Below are positions 5,738-5,986 of a DNA stretch of 5,986 nt, in pieces. Both the position numbers and the translations under genes were made by a program. Position 1 is the stretch's first letter; each line of letters opens with the position of its first letter. Under the pieces are notes generated by a model. It worked only from the letters and a program-made list of their open reading frames with translations, ran no database searches and was not told the DNA's origin. The DNA comes from Rubrobacter sp. (GTDB lineage Bacteria > Actinomycetota > Rubrobacteria > Rubrobacterales > Rubrobacteraceae): positions 1 through 5,986 of the forward strand of contig JACDFX010000134.1 of NCBI GenBank assembly GCA_013815575.1, read 5' to 3'.

Positions 5738-5986
5738 CTACTCCACGCTACTAAAGTCAAAGCCATTGTAGCTTCCGTTGACCTCGGCTATCGGGACCTT
5801 TGGAGTCGGGATCTTCTTACCCTTGTCGTCGTAGAGGGCACTGTACGAGCTCTTCCAACTGTCTTCGTAGACGACCTTACCGTTCTTGCTTCTCGTGTAG
5901 TACGTGACCCATTCGGAGGCGTCTTCGGTCATCCGGACCTCTTCGGACGTCATCTCCACCTCCACGTTGTTCGGGACACCGTAGAC
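5738..5986 (-). CDS. Unrecognised protein, C-terminal part (5' end beyond window)
   Basis: The frame is open from the right edge to a TAG at 5740-5738, giving 82 visible residues ending in NGFDFSSVE. A GTG at 5965 could be read as a start, but the frame is open through codons before it (VYGVPNN) and no ribosome site is visible. The real start is probably outside. The segment is polar and rich in Tyr, Ser, Lys and Glu (WVTYYTRSKNGKVVYEDSWKS). It has a strand-like pattern and no membrane segment or motif I recognise; an extracellular or lipoprotein C-terminal domain is possible but unproven. It is convergent with the operon and separated from it by the terminator. GC content is visibly lower than in the genes to the left, which may mean acquired DNA or a weakly expressed accessory gene. 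Confidence 0.55.
   Translation of the reverse strand, partial: VYGVPNNVEVEMTSEEVRMTEDASEWVTYYTRSKNGKVVYEDSWKSSYSALYDDKGKKIPTPKVPIAEVNGSYNGFDFSSVE

Noticed and set aside
1..5986. CRISPR array, insertion sequence, tRNA or rRNA
   Set aside because: Reading both strands shows no regularly spaced direct repeats, transposase motifs or terminal inverted repeats, and no cloverleaf or rRNA-like stretch.

Overview
The window is high-GC bacterial DNA. It has dense genes, mixed ATG/GTG/TTG starts, clear purine-rich ribosome binding sites, and GC-ending codons with regular use of ATA and AGG. This combination fits a deep-branching actinobacterium such as Rubrobacter, but that assignment is an impression from composition and protein style, not a database result.

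Layout. Positions 1-952 (minus strand) hold most of a membrane-anchored VanW-family cell-envelope protein, which runs off the left edge. Positions 953-1274 are a divergent regulatory region with a good minus-strand sigma-70-type promoter, a weaker plus-strand promoter and a hairpin between them. Positions 1275-5639 (plus strand) are a compact four-gene operon: a two-domain GNAT-type acyltransferase, a small acyl/peptidyl carrier protein, an AMP-forming adenylating ligase, and a fold-type III PLP-dependent decarboxylase. The genes are separated by 12 bp, -1 bp and -20 bp, and the operon ends in a strong intrinsic terminator at 5676-5705. Positions 5738-5986 (minus strand) hold the C-terminal end of an unrecognised protein, convergent with the operon, with visibly lower GC.

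How the operon may work. The ligase would activate a carboxylic acid, plausibly an amino acid, as its adenylate and load it on the carrier protein. The decarboxylase could act on the carrier-bound aminoacyl group, as BtrK does on glutamyl-BtrI in butirosin biosynthesis. The GNAT would then transfer the acyl group from the carrier to an amine on a sugar, lipid or other acceptor. Ligase plus decarboxylase plus carrier also recalls the trio of genes found in exosortase A-associated exopolysaccharide clusters of Gram-negative bacteria, although no exosortase is seen here. The individual families are recognisable. The complete pathway, substrate and acceptor are inference, and this cassette is the most interesting item in the window.
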